DNA of 64,000 nucleotides, from positions 4,437,896-4,501,895 of the forward strand of contig OY992837.1 in NCBI GenBank assembly GCA_963921425.1, given 5' to 3'. The stretch's first letter is position 1; the number at the start of each line of letters is the position of its first letter. A program made the translations under genes and the position numbers. Source of the DNA: Dryas octopetala. Its lineage: Eukaryota > Streptophyta > Magnoliopsida > Rosales > Rosaceae. Positions 46,011-57,790 of this stretch are shown here, piece after piece. The notes beneath the pieces are model-generated. The model was not told the origin of the DNA. It worked only from the letters and a program-made list of their open reading frames with translations, and did no database searches.

Positions 46011-48152
46011 TTGTGTATGCGCGCCTATATATATTCTTTTTCTCGAGGTTTAGGAGGAATATTGTAGTACATTCTCCTTCCTTCAACTCCCCCCAACCTT
46101 AAGAAAGAATCAGATGTGGTTTTATTCCAAACCTCTTGTGTAACCTAATAGAGGTCCCCAATTAATGGTTGACATTTATTCTAAACCTCTTGTATAACCT
46201 AATAAAAGATGAGGTCTCTAATTAAGATGAATGGTATTATTAGCTAGATTACTAAAGGAAAGTGCTAAAGCTGTTTTGTGTATATCCACCTTAAATTACT
46301 GGCATTGTTAATGCTCTGCAACTGTCTTGCTAGCCAAGTAGCCAGCAACTTCCACTGAAAGGTGAAGCGATTAAATTCATGGCCGTCCATATCAGATATC
46401 ATTGCAGCCAACCATGGTAAAGCCACTTTTTGTTTTTCCTTTATTTCTTCATTCATAAATTGACACCAAAAAAAAAAAAAAAAAATTATTTGTAGCATCT
46501 GGTGCAGCAATGCAGCATTGAAGAGTAATGAAAATGTAGATTGCCTAATTATTATATGCAATGAACAACCAATTATATATCATAATTCAGCACCAACCAA
46601 CCATATAAATAGTGATTCTGACTTTAATTTGTGAACTAAAGAATTTCACTTGCAAATTTTGAGAATATATGATTCTTTGGCCACCTTTCAAGTATATGAC
46701 AATCAACATGAGCTGACCCATGTAAGTACGTTTGCAATACTCTATGCAGAATCCCTGTTTAATTATTATATATATTTGTTAGGATGGTTGTAATTAAGTC
46801 AAACTAATCTTATTAATTAGTTTGGACCATCTAATCTAATTAGCTAAACCAATGAACCACAATGTTGAGATGCTGCGAGAGAAGTGGGGAATCCTTGGAT
46901 TGCAATGTTGTTTCGAATCTTTCGATGTCGTTTCATTGCTTCTAGTTATAAAAAAGAAGAGTTTGCAGTTAATTTACCAACAAATTAAAAAAGGGGATTT
47001 AGTTCTGATTAGTTGAACAGAGATGATATATATTGTCTTCTAAAACTGCTAGGGATATGGGGATTGGGGTTCGTAGTTTGTCTATTAATCATTGGATTTA
47101 TTTAAAATAGATTACCAAATGTTCTGCGGATTATATTGTCAAAATTCTGAATTAGAAACACACATTCAAATATAAATTTTTCAAATTAATGTCACATGCA
47201 ATTATGACAATTAATAGTATGACAATATAATATGTCAAATTATTTGAGAAAATATTCTAGATAAAAATAATATTAGCGAATAAAATATATGAACATATAC
47301 ATATATTTTATATATATATATATATATGAATATATATAATTTTATTAAGAGAGAAAACATATGAGTTGTCTTCTCATTGTATTAAATAATTGCTTGAATT
47401 TGTGATTTCATTGAGGTAGGATTTACATGAAGTATTCACATGAAATGCGTGGCAATTATCTCATGTTACGTGCTCTCTTCACTAATGAATTACACTTTTT
47501 TTTTTTTTTGTGTGGTCAAACACTAATAAATTACACATGCAGTTGAATCTAACCTTAATATGGTGCACTTTAAATAGGGCATAATCTTGTTTAGCCAATA
47601 AAGATGAAACGGAAGATAGATTTGACTCTCCTAATTTCTGTACGGAGATGTAAATTTAGGACGACTCTCCTCCTCCTCAAGAAGCAGAAGGGCATTCTCG
47701 TCATTATCGTGGACCAAATTTTGTCAGCGAGAAAACAGCTTATTTAACTTAAACATAGATTGACCGAGGATTGTTTAGCTAGTACGTCGAAAATTCCGAG
47801 AACAGAGAGACCCACAATATCCAAACCAAGATGAGGATTGAGGAGCATGCATGCAACTTTTTATTCTTCAAATTTTCAATTCATGTGTTGTGCTCTTGAA
47901 TGGTCAACTAGAGCACAGACATTGAATCATGCTTAACTTGCCTTGCCTCAATATTGTTTAACTTAATATTCTTCTCCTTTTTTATAAATGCATTGCAGGC
48001 TCCATATATAACACCTTTGAATTCTTCTCCTCTGCCTCTTCACCCTTATCTCCCTTTTGTTTTGGGTCGCCAGAAAAAAAAAAAAAAAAACCCATTATTA
48101 TTATTATTATTATTATTTTCTGTTTGGCTTTTTGGGACTTATCATTTGAGAC

Positions 48153-50160
48153 ATGGGAGCTTGTTGTACCAAGGAGGGCATGTATGGAGGTTCCTTAGAG
48201 GATGATCATCATGATCATCATCATTTTGATGAGAATGAATATGAGGGTGATGAGGAGGACTATAATAATGTAAGGTATGGAGAAGATGGGGTCCGCATAA
48301 GGTTGCAAGGGTTTTCTAAGTACATTTCAATGCACACCCAACAAGGCAGAAAAGGGATCAACCAAGATGCCATGACAGTTTGGGAGGTACATATCATTCT
48401 AATTCCTCAATTTTCATATTAGATAATAATGATCTTTCTTTAATTTTAGTAATTATTTTTCATCTTTGATAACAAATTTGTTGGCTTAATTTTAGTAATG
48501 AATGAATGTATTCAAAATCTTCTTTATCATGTTCATTTGTTATTATCCATGAAATTCTTCAATGCATGCATTTAAATTAATTAAAGTCTTGTGATATCAT
48601 TGATTTTTAGGACTTCACTGAGAAAGACATGTATTTCTGTGGTGTGTTTGATGGGCATGGTCCCGATGGTCACAAGATTTCACGATGTGTACGTGACAAT
48701 CTGCCCTCAAAGCTCTCCCAAGTGATCAAAATTTACCAACTCAACACCGGCATTTTTAACAACATTAATGTCGCGGCAAGTGAGATCAATGGCGAAGACA
48801 GTACTACTCACAACAGAAAAGGCAGTATGGAGCTACCTCTTTCTTCATGGGAAGCCGTTTTTGTTAAATCATTCAAGGAAATGGACGAAGAACTCTGCCA
48901 GGATACCACTGCTGATAGCTTCTGCAGTGGCTCAACAGCTGTAACGCTTGTTAAACAGGTATTGTATACAATTTGCCACTCATATTTGGATTAAATGGTT
49001 CACCCGCGCCATTTCGTAAGTATCCAAATCCTCTGTTGGGTCTTTCTTTGCGTCACATTTATGGATTCATAACTGTTGGATTTGTAATACATGGTTAGGA
49101 TTGAAACAAGGAAAAACAAACACAGAAGAATCTATTCCCATTTGTTAGAAGAGCAATTTAAGGGTCAAGTTCTGATTTTGATTTTCAGGGTGATCACTTG
49201 ATAATTGGCAACTTGGGGGATTCTCGTGCAGTTCTTGGCACTAGATCGGGGGAGAAAAACCAGATCATTCCTGTCCAACTTACTGTTGACTTGAAACCAG
49301 ATACTCCAAGTAGGTTTAGAGTTACTTGTGCTCTAAGTAACATCTCACTCAAACCATGATGATCATCAAGTTATTCAGTGTATATGATCTTCTTCTTCTA
49401 CTGATGTAACTGATGTCATGATCAGGTGAAGCCGAAAGAATTAAGAAATGCAAAGGCAGAGTTTTCTCATTGGAAGAAGAACCAGAAGTGTATAGGATAT
49501 GGATGCCTGATGAAGAATGCCCTGGTCTAGCAATGTCAAGGGCTTTTGGGGATTTCTGCATCAAAGATTATGGGTTAATCTCAATTCCCGAAGTTTTCTA
49601 TAGAAAGATAACAAACAATGATGAGTTTGTGGTCATGGCAACTGATGGGGTAAGAAAAGTAAAACTGAATATCTAATATTATCTCATGTTTGTTTGCTTG
49701 ATATATATATATTCAAATTACTAAACAGATATGGGATGCATTGACAAACAATGATGTGGTAAAGATAGTTGCTTCTGCAAGGAAGCGATCCATGGCAGCA
49801 AAATTGCTAATAAAGCGTGCAGTGAGAGCATGGAAGAGAAAGTTCCCAGATTCCAAAATCGACGACTGTGCAGTGATATGCTTGTTCCTCAAAGACCCTC
49901 CTTTTTTATCCCAATCCTCATCTCATGGGAGCCGCGGAAAAATAACAGACTCAGCGCCTGCATCTTCATATTGCTCTAATTCCACTCTTACTGATGGAGG
50001 GTTTGAATCTGCTGATAGCAAGATCACTGGAGACTCAAAACAAGAGTGGGAAAGTGTTGGTGGAGTAGATACCATTATCAACCATCCTCGATATTCTAGC
50101 CCTTTGAGTTGGCGCAAAACATCAAAGGACTATGAAGAGGTTCAGGTTGAAGCTCATTGA
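48153..50160 (+). CDS. Protein phosphatase 2C, clade E, N-acylated
   Basis: Five exons (48153-48386, 48611-48958, 49189-49309, 49426-49649, 49729-50160) join in phase to 452 residues. It is a Mn/Mg-dependent Ser/Thr phosphatase. The motifs appear in order: GRKGINQDAMTVWE, VFDGHGPDGH (D92, G93 metal site), GSTAV, LIIGNLGDSRAVLG (D205), LTVDLKPD, PGLAMSRAFGDFCIKDYGL, VVMATDGIWD (D308, D312) and KIDDCAVICLFL. All metal ligands are present, so it should be active. The N-terminus MGACCTKEG carries Gly2 for myristoylation and Cys4/Cys5 for palmitoylation, predicting plasma-membrane attachment. Residues 17-36 are an unusual His/Asp/Glu stretch with five His. The Ser-rich C-terminal tail (about 80 residues) is typical of clade E. 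Closest by memory to Arabidopsis PP2C 65 (At5g01700). The start is the first ATG, required by the acylation motif. Confidence 0.92.
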
Positions 50161-51001
50161 TTAGCTCAATCATGTCCTCCTCCTCCTCCTCAAGTCTATC
50201 TGTAAAAAGCTAGAACAGAGTGATTTGCAATCTGGGTTGAAGATTTTTCATGGTTCCTGCCAAGTTCTGCCTCAGAACTGTTTAGAGGGAAAAAAAGAAA
50301 TGTAGAAATTTGTTTTACTTAGAAGTACACAATTTGAATACAGAATACTAAGTTACAGATGAAGAAATTGAAGTTGAGCTCTCTGTATATTGATACCCAT
50401 CTATTAATATCAGCCTGTGATTTCTTGATATATTCACCAGATGTCAGTGTGCTTATGTTTAACTTGTGCCTAAAATTGTAGGACTTCAATTTTGACACAC
50501 ACTAACCTTGACATAGGAATTGAAGGTTAATCTCAGTTTAGCAAGTATATTCATCTTTGCCTGAATATGATTGATTAAATCAAGATATATTTCCTTGAGC
50601 ATATTGATGCAATTGAAGGTGTTATAAAAGCAATGATTCTGGGACAATGCTTTCTTTCTTTCTTGGGTTGGGTTGTTATGATTTGCATGGACCAGGCTTT
50701 GCTTGCCACATATTACACCAGGCCCAAAATCCTTGCTAGATGTTGTTCAGTATCACGGCAGCTGCAGCCTAGCTAATAGCTATACAGATAACTCATAATT
50801 CAAGTGCAACATATCGATAAAATCATCCCAAACTAAACTATCGGATAACCTCAATTTTTAGTAAGTCTTATGCTTATCGCTTTATTAGGATTGCTTGTTT
50901 AAAGGACTTATATATAAACATGCATATCTCTGGGGCAAACTCTTTTTTTCTCAATCCAATTTCACATTTTTCAAGTTAATTGATATTATCTTGATTCCTT
51001 G
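50161..51001. other. PP2C 3' flank and first copy of a duplicated segment
   Basis: From about 50640 the sequence (GGTTGGGTTGTTATGATTTG, then ATGGACCAGGCTTTGCTTGCC) reappears at 51420-51530, marking the left part of a tandem duplication that carries F-box relics. Confidence 0.55.
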
Positions 51002-51210
51002 ATGGCTAACTGGTTGAATCTTCCTCAAGATCCCATTATCTCTATTGCTAGACGCATAGTATTTTAGGATGATTTTTGTACTTTTCTTGCAGTTTGTAAA
51101 CTATGGAGATCATATCCATTCTTTTTTTATGGCTAATTTTAATATGAAAAATAGAGAAATCAAGCAGCGGTTTGACAAATCACATTTATGGATTCAACCA
51201 AGTTTTTAGC
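51002..51210 (+). pseudogene. F-box (DUF295/KIB type) pseudogene, copy A
   Basis: Starts ATG and reads MANWLNLPQDPIISIARRIV, an F-box start, then meets an in-frame TAG at codon 23. The frame goes on with DDFCTFLAVCKLWRSYPFFF. It then jumps to a short C-terminal remnant ending LWIQPSF at 51185-51208. Compared with copy B, the whole middle of the gene is missing. It should not make a protein. Confidence 0.7.
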
Positions 51211-51399
51211 TGGAGGAATGAAAATGTTTTCTTTTCTTTAATTGATTGTTTTGTTTTACAATTTTATGCTTAGAAAATATTATTTTGTGTTCAATAAAAA
51301 AATATATTATTTTTTGTTAACAAGAATAAGGTAATTAATATTTATTTTTCGGATCTATCTCTTCTGATCTTCTCTTTGAGGGAGGGGTGTTGGTGTGTA

Positions 51400-51975
51400 T
51401 TATAAAAGCAATTATATGGGACAATATATGCTTTCTCCCTTGGGTTGGGTTTGTATGAATTGCATGGACCAGGCTTTGTTTGCCAAATACTAAACTAGGC
51501 CCAAAATTCTTGCTAGAAAACTGATCTGTTGTTTAAAATGGGTTATTTTCTGGCTACGAAAAAGAAAGTCCAAGTCTTTCTTTTTCATAAACTTGCTACA
51601 AAATCAAAACCAGAGTATAACTTGATCAACAAAATACTGATACATTCAACAAAATCAAAATAAACTTGCTATAAATATTAAGAGAAAGTCGGTGATATTT
51701 ATGTACATGGCTTATTACATGCGAGACACGTGCAAAGCTGTTGGTGCGTGCGTGTGGCACTCTCTACCATCTTCTTAATTTTACACGTTTGCTAATCATG
51801 GTTGTGGCTGGATCCGATCACGTTTAATTATTTGGATCCGCAACAATTTCAATGGTAAAATGGAGAGACACTTGAGCAAATATTGATATCAAGGGTAGAG
51901 GTACATATATATGTGTACTTTGCGGCCAAACCCTTTCTTTTTCACTCCAATAATTGATATCAACTTGATTCCTTG
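51400..51975. other. Upstream part of the duplicated segment, copy B
   Basis: 51418-51535 repeats 50650-50760 with scattered changes (GGACAATATATGCTTTCTCC, GCATGGACCAGGCTTTGTTTG). The rest is AT-rich, with no gene before the F-box relic. Confidence 0.5.
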
Positions 51976-52720
51976 ATGGCTGACTGGTCAAATCTTTGTG
52001 AAGATCTTGTTATCTCTATTGCCAAACGCTTAGCTTTCTTAGACGATTTGACTACTTTTGGTGCAGTTTGTAAATCCCAGAGATCATTGATGGCCTAGAA
52101 AAACTTTGATTCGACTAGTTTGAGATTTTGGAGACCGGGAGAAGATAAATGGACAGCTGTAGGCTTAGAAGTAATAGGAAGAGTAATGGATGTAACTTAT
52201 TATAAGGGACAATTTTATGCGGCCAATATCAAGGGTCGTGTTATGGTAGTGGACATTGAAGACCCTAAGCAACCAAAGGCGAGGGTTCTTACAAATATGC
52301 CAATACATATAAAGGGTTATGGTCCATGTTGACAACCTGTATCTGGTAGAATCAGCTGGGGACTTATTGATGGTTTTGTATCTCTCGCATTTTGGGTTTA
52401 GAGTTTTAAAGGTACCATTTATTGGTGAGTGGTGACAATTGGAAGGATTTGTCAAACTTGCGAGTAAAGAGCTTGGGGAATAGGACCCTGTTTCTTGGAT
52501 GTTCTAGTTCTTCATTCTCTATTGAGGCCTCAACCTACCCTGGTTGCTAGAAGTTCCTTTTTTCAAGTTAAAGGTGGTATCTATATTTTTCATTCGAAAG
52601 AAGGACAAATCAAGTATTTAGGCAATATTTTTTATTTGAAAGAGGAAGAAATCTAGGAGTTAAGCAAACCCTGTTTTTAGACTATCACAGTTGTGGATTG
52701 AACCAAGTTTCTAACTGGGG
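51976..52720 (+). pseudogene. F-box (DUF295/KIB type) pseudogene, copy B
   Basis: MADWSNLCEDLVISIAKRLA with AVCKSQRSLMA is an F-box; an in-frame TAG at 52096-52098 follows codon 40. The same frame resumes with FWRPGEDKWTAV, DVTYYKGQFYAANIKGRVMV and VDIEDPKQPKARV, the typical DUF295 body, to a stop after 52330. Further C-terminal pieces (DNLYLVESAGDLLMVLY, SLGNRTLFLGCSSSS and a closing WIEPSF) lie in other frames up to about 52710. The family contains SKIP23/KIB-like SCF receptors and is often expanded and decayed in plants. At least one stop and more than one frameshift make this copy non-functional. Confidence 0.75.
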
Positions 52721-53092
52721 TGTCTTTGTGCAATCCATCATTAGATTATGTGTATTTTTATATTTTACATACTACATTCATCTATTCATGGGAAATTGAA
52801 GACTATGTTTTCTTTTATTTGGTTGATTTTTTATTTTACAGACGACACAGAATCCACCACAAACCCTCTGTTGAGTAGGCATTTTCACCATCATATCTTG
52901 AATCAAAACTTCCAAAAGCAAAAACCCCAAAGTCTGGCCAATATCTCTTTCATCTCCCACTTTTGTTTATCTTTTGCTACACCCAACATACCCTTGTAAG
53001 ACAAGCGACCAAATGACCAAATGACCAGTCACTATTATTGAGACCTGCAGGCATTCCTTTTTCAGAGAACCACTGCCCAAATGACCAAGATA

Positions 53093-53098
<6 letters not shown>

Positions 53099-53131
<33 letters not shown>
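53099..53131 (+). repeat. (CT)n microsatellite
   Basis: About 16 perfect CT units between the F-box relics and the patellin gene's 3' end. Probably polymorphic in length. Confidence 0.9.
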
Positions 53132-53132
<1 letters not shown>

Positions 53133-53355
53133 CAGGTAGACAAACAGTACTATATAAAAACCAAAGTTAATATGCTTTTTCTCTATTATAGCAATATAAT
53201 ACCACCATTTTTATACATTACAGTGCTAGTACTCTCAAAAAGACTAAAAACAAGGTCCACAACCATTAATTAAACCCCTCATAAATAACATATAAACCAA
53301 AACAAAAAAAGAAAAAACCTTACAAGTTTAATTATGTCATAGTTGATGAAGTTAG

Positions 53356-55095
53356 CTAGATAGAGGCAGATTTGCGGACAATGTAGCGATAGGCAGCTAC
53401 TTTTTTTCTCCGGGAGGCAGTGTTGTCCACAGAGAAAACCATCTTCCCTGCTTCTCTTGGAGTGAAAGAGTTGTGGATTGCTTCCTCAGAGGGCATGACC
53501 TTTCTTGGCTTCTCCACAGCAATGGTGTAGCTGCCTTGTGCACTTGGCACAAACTCTGCACTGTACTCCAAGTCCCACCCTCCCACAACTATGTCCCATG
53601 TAATTGTTGCATCAGCCTATTATTACCAAACAAAATGAGAGAAATTAACACCATTAATCTTCTTAATCATTTTAAAAAATCTTTGATTCAAAAGCTTAAG
53701 ATTAGTGAACCTCAATCCCCTCAATCTGGATGTTAACTTTCTCTCCTCCCTTGACTGTGAACTCGGAAGCTGGTTTTGGGGGACCATTTTGCAAATCACT
53801 GGGTCGACTCAGTCCACCATACTGAACTGGAACATCCTCAGGCCTAATAAACCTGTTTCAGAATTTAAGACCTACTTCTGGTAAGTGGCAAATTGGCAAT
53901 CAGCTCAAAATAGTAAGCTGTGCAGTTGCAGGACAAGGTAACAGGGTTGAACAGATCATTCAAGAAATGAACAAAAACCACAAACAAAAATGGAAAATGT
54001 ATATACAGGGAATCAAAACCCAGTTCTGAAAACTTAAACCTCTTTTACAGCAAAGGAACAAGAAACCCATTAAAAGATCCTCAATCAATTAAATCACAGA
54101 AGAACAGTTCTTTCGTAAGTACATTACAGAGTGAAGAAAATAAATGGTTTTGATGGTAAGGGACTCACTTGTAGAGTGTCTCAGCAACATTTCCTTCTTT
54201 GGATATCACAAACTTGCTCTTAGTTCGTTGGGTCAGAAATGGACTGAACATGGAATACAAGACACTGAAGTACCACGGAACATTGATGAAAATCTGAACC
54301 CCAGAATAAAGACCCATGTGAGAATTACATCAAAGAAAGCAAATTTATCATTTGAAAACAAATGAATTCAGCTAAATCAAGTACCTTGAGAGCGACCATT
54401 TCAGGGTAATTGTCTTGGAAGAGAGAGAGGATCTGATTCGAAGCGACTCTGAGCTCTCTTTTGGGCATGTCTTTGAGATCAGTGACTTGAATGATGGAGT
54501 TAATCCCACCAGGCTTGAAATGCAACACCTTGATGCCTCTCTCGAGAACTTGGACTCTCCACCTCAGAAACTTCTTGAGCTTCTCATCGTCCCCAAAGAT
54601 CCTCTCGTACATGTCTTTGTCCTTGAAAACTCCATAGGCATTGTAGCAAACAGGGTGTCCCTCTCTGTCATACCCCTGCATATAGGCCACCACACCTTCC
54701 AGCTCTTTGAACCCCAAGTCCTCCTCAACGACGCCGTCTGCTCCAAACTCTTTTCGCCAAGCCAGGCACTTGAGCACCATGTTGAAAGCGTCTTGGACCC
54801 TGAAGTCTCTGGCCCTCAGAAACTTGAGGAGGATCACATCGGCCTTCTCGTCGTTACCCAACAGAGGAATGCCCCACATGGACCCTTCAGAGGCCTCAGA
54901 GCCCATGAGCTTGTCTTTGAGCTCCTGAAGCGCTTTCTTCTCGGAAGACTTGAGCTTTGAGACAAAGTAAGTGTCTTCTTTGAAAGATGGTGAGCGGAGG
55001 GTGGCGACTTCCATTAGAGAGGTGACGAAGCTCTTCTTGTAGGGCTTGGGGGAGGCCTCAAGGTGGTCTTGTAGTGGGGTTTTAGAGGCATCCAT
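53356..55095 (-). CDS. PATL6: Patellin-6-like SEC14/GOLD protein
   Basis: Four exons on the minus strand (55095-54385, 54293-54169, 53852-53711, 53616-53356) join in phase to 412 residues. Patellins bind phosphoinositides and act in membrane trafficking, cell-plate formation and auxin-carrier positioning (family knowledge). Order: a short Ser/Lys N-terminus (YKKSFVTSLMEVATLRSP), CRAL-TRIO N helix (KADVILLKFLRARDFRVQDA), SEC14 lipid-binding domain (AYMQGYDREGHPVCYNAYGV, HFKPGGINSIIQVTDLKD, QDNYPEMVALKIFINVPWYF, SPFLTQRTKSKFVI), hinge FIRPEDVPVQYGGLSRP, and GOLD domain (GEKVNIQIEGIEADATITWD to VAAYRYIVRKS). From memory it matches Arabidopsis PATL6 (At3g51670) over its whole length. Unlike PATL1-5 it lacks a long acidic N-terminal extension, as PATL6 does. 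The start MDAS is shared with PATL6. Confidence 0.94.
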
Positions 55096-55550
55096 TATTG
55101 GGGTTTTTGAGTGAGACCCAGATGGACTCTCTTAACAAAATGCAAGCTTGGTTAAAGAAATTTGAGTTGCTTCTGGTTTGTGTATCTATGTATCTATGTA
55201 TAATGGAGGTGATGAGGGGTCTGGAAGAAGCTCTGCTTTCGATTCTCTGAGAGGTCAGAGGGTTCTCCGAGTATGAGGGCCAGAGAGACAAAGAAACAAA
55301 CAAAGAGAGGTTGAGAAAGACAGGGATTGAAAAGAGTGAGATAAAAGAAGGATGAGAGAGAGAGAGAGTGTGTCTTAACTCTGTGTGCGTTTTTGAGCCG
55401 CGATTTTAGTTTGAACTTTGAAAAGTAGCTTATAACAGGGTTTGTACTTGAAGGGGCAAAATTTGAATGGAGAGTGTAACAACACGTGCCATTTGAGCGA
55501 GTGGGAGTTCGGTTTCCGAGGGAACCAAGCCGAGCGCGAAAATGAGCCGC

Positions 55551-55554
<4 letters not shown>

Positions 55555-55582
<28 letters not shown>
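55555..55582 (+). repeat. (GA)n tract in the PATL6 upstream region
   Basis: About 13 GA units 460 bases upstream of the PATL6 start, reading as (CT)n on the gene's own strand. A shorter one lies at 55354-55369. GA/CT tracts are common in plant core promoters and leaders. Confidence 0.8.
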
Positions 55583-55589
<7 letters not shown>

Positions 55590-57601
55590 GGTGGAGTGCA
55601 GTTACGTGCAGAGAGCGTCATAATAATTGAGGATTCGAGGTGGGTATGAACCGGGCACGGGTTTGGTGCGTTTACTAGTGGGCCCAGACTGGTCCTGTTT
55701 TTACCTCTTCTTCTTTTGCTTTTATGAGTCTGTGGGCCCAATTTGCATCCCACGCTGCAAAGCTGCAAGCAAGGATACGACCATGTTCTTCAATAATTTA
55801 TACTTAAATCATGTTTTTGCCAAGTAATTTACACTTGTCTGTCATCATTATTTGTTGCATCCTGTTTGTGAAATTGTATTCGTTTTATGAAGGACTACTT
55901 TCATTGTTAATATTAATATTCTCAAGCAAATGAAGCAAAATTAGCTTTTAACAATTAGGTTTATTGGCATCCACATGAGTGTGTCTCTCACTTCTACTAG
56001 ATTAATGTATGGTACACTATAGTACTATACAAATAATTAATATGATCCAATTAGTAGTACAATATTGGTTAAACTTTTTTGTTAATTTGTAATCTATCAT
56101 AAAATTGCATCATATTGCAAAGGTTAACTTTAATCAAAGGAACTTAATTATGTGTGTGCACTAGTGCGCCTTTCTTGTAGTCAACTTTGTCATTAACTCT
56201 CATTTATACTAAAGCTAATTGGGCAAAGAAGCTTGAACTTGAAACCACTTTCACCAAGCAAAAAAAAAATTACGCCTAAACCAATAGTTAATTAGTTAAT
56301 TGGTAGACTAGATGTGTCCATTTAAAAATAAAACTTGCGTATATGCTTTTCGCCCTTTGGACCAAAGTTCTTGAGGTCAGGTAGCCTTTACCAGTAGTTC
56401 TCACGAAAATGTGAAAACATGGACTTAATTAAAGACTTGGAGTCAGTTGGAGACAGACCTTTCGGCCCCACTTTTGAAAAAAAAACCGGAATATTTGCAT
56501 CGGATTCTGAAAAAAGACTTGAAAATTAACACACAAAATTTTAACTATGTAGGAAAATCAGGTTGATGAGAATATTTTGGGATCCGATTAAAGTTTAAAC
56601 AAATCATCTAGCTAGCAAGGTAAATTAAGCATGCTTATCAAAAAACAACATAGGACCCAGTTAATCATTTTACCCACTCAACCTCTCAATAATTGAGAAT
56701 TATACACCCAAATTCAAATGTTGGTCTATAGGATCTATCCTCTGGGGTCAAGCTTTATACATGGATATAGTAATATTAATACTTAGTTATTATCGTTAAA
56801 AATTGTTTGATCCATGATCATGAATGTGTGCTTTTAGAAAGAACCCAAATCCTGTAATTATTTCCAAGTACAGGTTTCAGATTCAGGCATTCAGCAAAGA
56901 ATAAAAGAAAATAAAGTACAGAATTCGGATAAATTAAAGTTCACATTAGTGTGGAAATTCGTGAAAGCTTAAATGTTTAATTCAAAATTATCAAAGTAAT
57001 TCTATCTTTTTACTTTTTCCTGGGGCTGAACCAAATCACTTTTGACCTGTGCACAATCCTCACTTGATTAAAGCCCCTTTAATCGTCATTCTACAAAAAG
57101 GTATGAACTGTCCTAATTATACTTTATTAACCCAAAAATGATCCTAATTCACCTTCACACAATAGAATAAAAAATAAAAAAAGTGCGTGATGGTAATATC
57201 ACACGATATGTCACACAATATTATTATAAATATGTTATAACTTAAATAATTTGTAACACCACATTGACATATAATGTGAACAATTTTATATGTACTAGGC
57301 TCACATAATTTTTTATTGTTTCTCTAATGGGTGCCAAAAAGAAAAGGAGATAAGATAACAATTAGAGACTGTTTGTGAAATCCAGCCACTAAAAGTTGAA
57401 ATACGCTTTTAAACTAAAACACAAACTCTGCCCAACCCAACCAAGAAAAAACAGAGTACTCTGTCACATGGAAAGAACAACATCACCTTAATCTAAGGAA
57501 ATTAAGCCACACACAGCCCAATCCAACAAGGATTCTTCCAAAGACATGATATCATTGAACTCTTTCTTTACTTTGGCTCCCAAGTCACCATGACAACAAA
57601 A

Positions 57602-57790
57602 CATTATATAAGGCCTATAGCTCACAAAGATCACAAGATTCAGAACATCAGCAGACAGCAGTGTAGACAAGAAAAAAAAAAGAAAAGAAAAGAAAAGAAA
57701 GAAGAAACAAAGTAATTAAAGTAAGTGGACAGATTTTACCATCTTCTTGAATTCTTTTGCAGTTGCCCATATTTTTACCCGAAGGATCAG
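57602..57790 (+). promoter_or_regulatory. Promoter-like segment with no coding exon
   Basis: TATATAAG (about 57604) is followed by an A-rich leader-like stretch with an (AAAAG)n run at 57667-57705, a GTAAGT donor-like site at 57721 and a TTTTGCAG acceptor-like site at 57765-57772. No open frame follows. A non-coding transcript is possible but unproven. Confidence 0.25.

Larger units (their letters stand above)
44121..48152. other. 4 kb intergenic interval between the methyltransferase and PP2C genes
   Basis: AT-rich. It contains a tRNA-derived SINE, (TA)n runs at 45799-45823 and 47310-47328, poly-A/T tracts at 46468-46486 and 47490-47509, and an (ATT)n run at 48093-48118 in the PP2C leader. 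The longest open frame (minus strand 44433-44900) has no recognisable family and irregular composition. No gene seen. Confidence 0.5.

Noticed and set aside
50690-50715. GGACCAGGCTT in the PP2C-F-box spacer looks like the core of miR166
   Set aside because: Only about 11 bases match. The repeat at 51470 has the same core inside a plain duplicated segment, and no opposite arm that could form a miRNA hairpin is found nearby.
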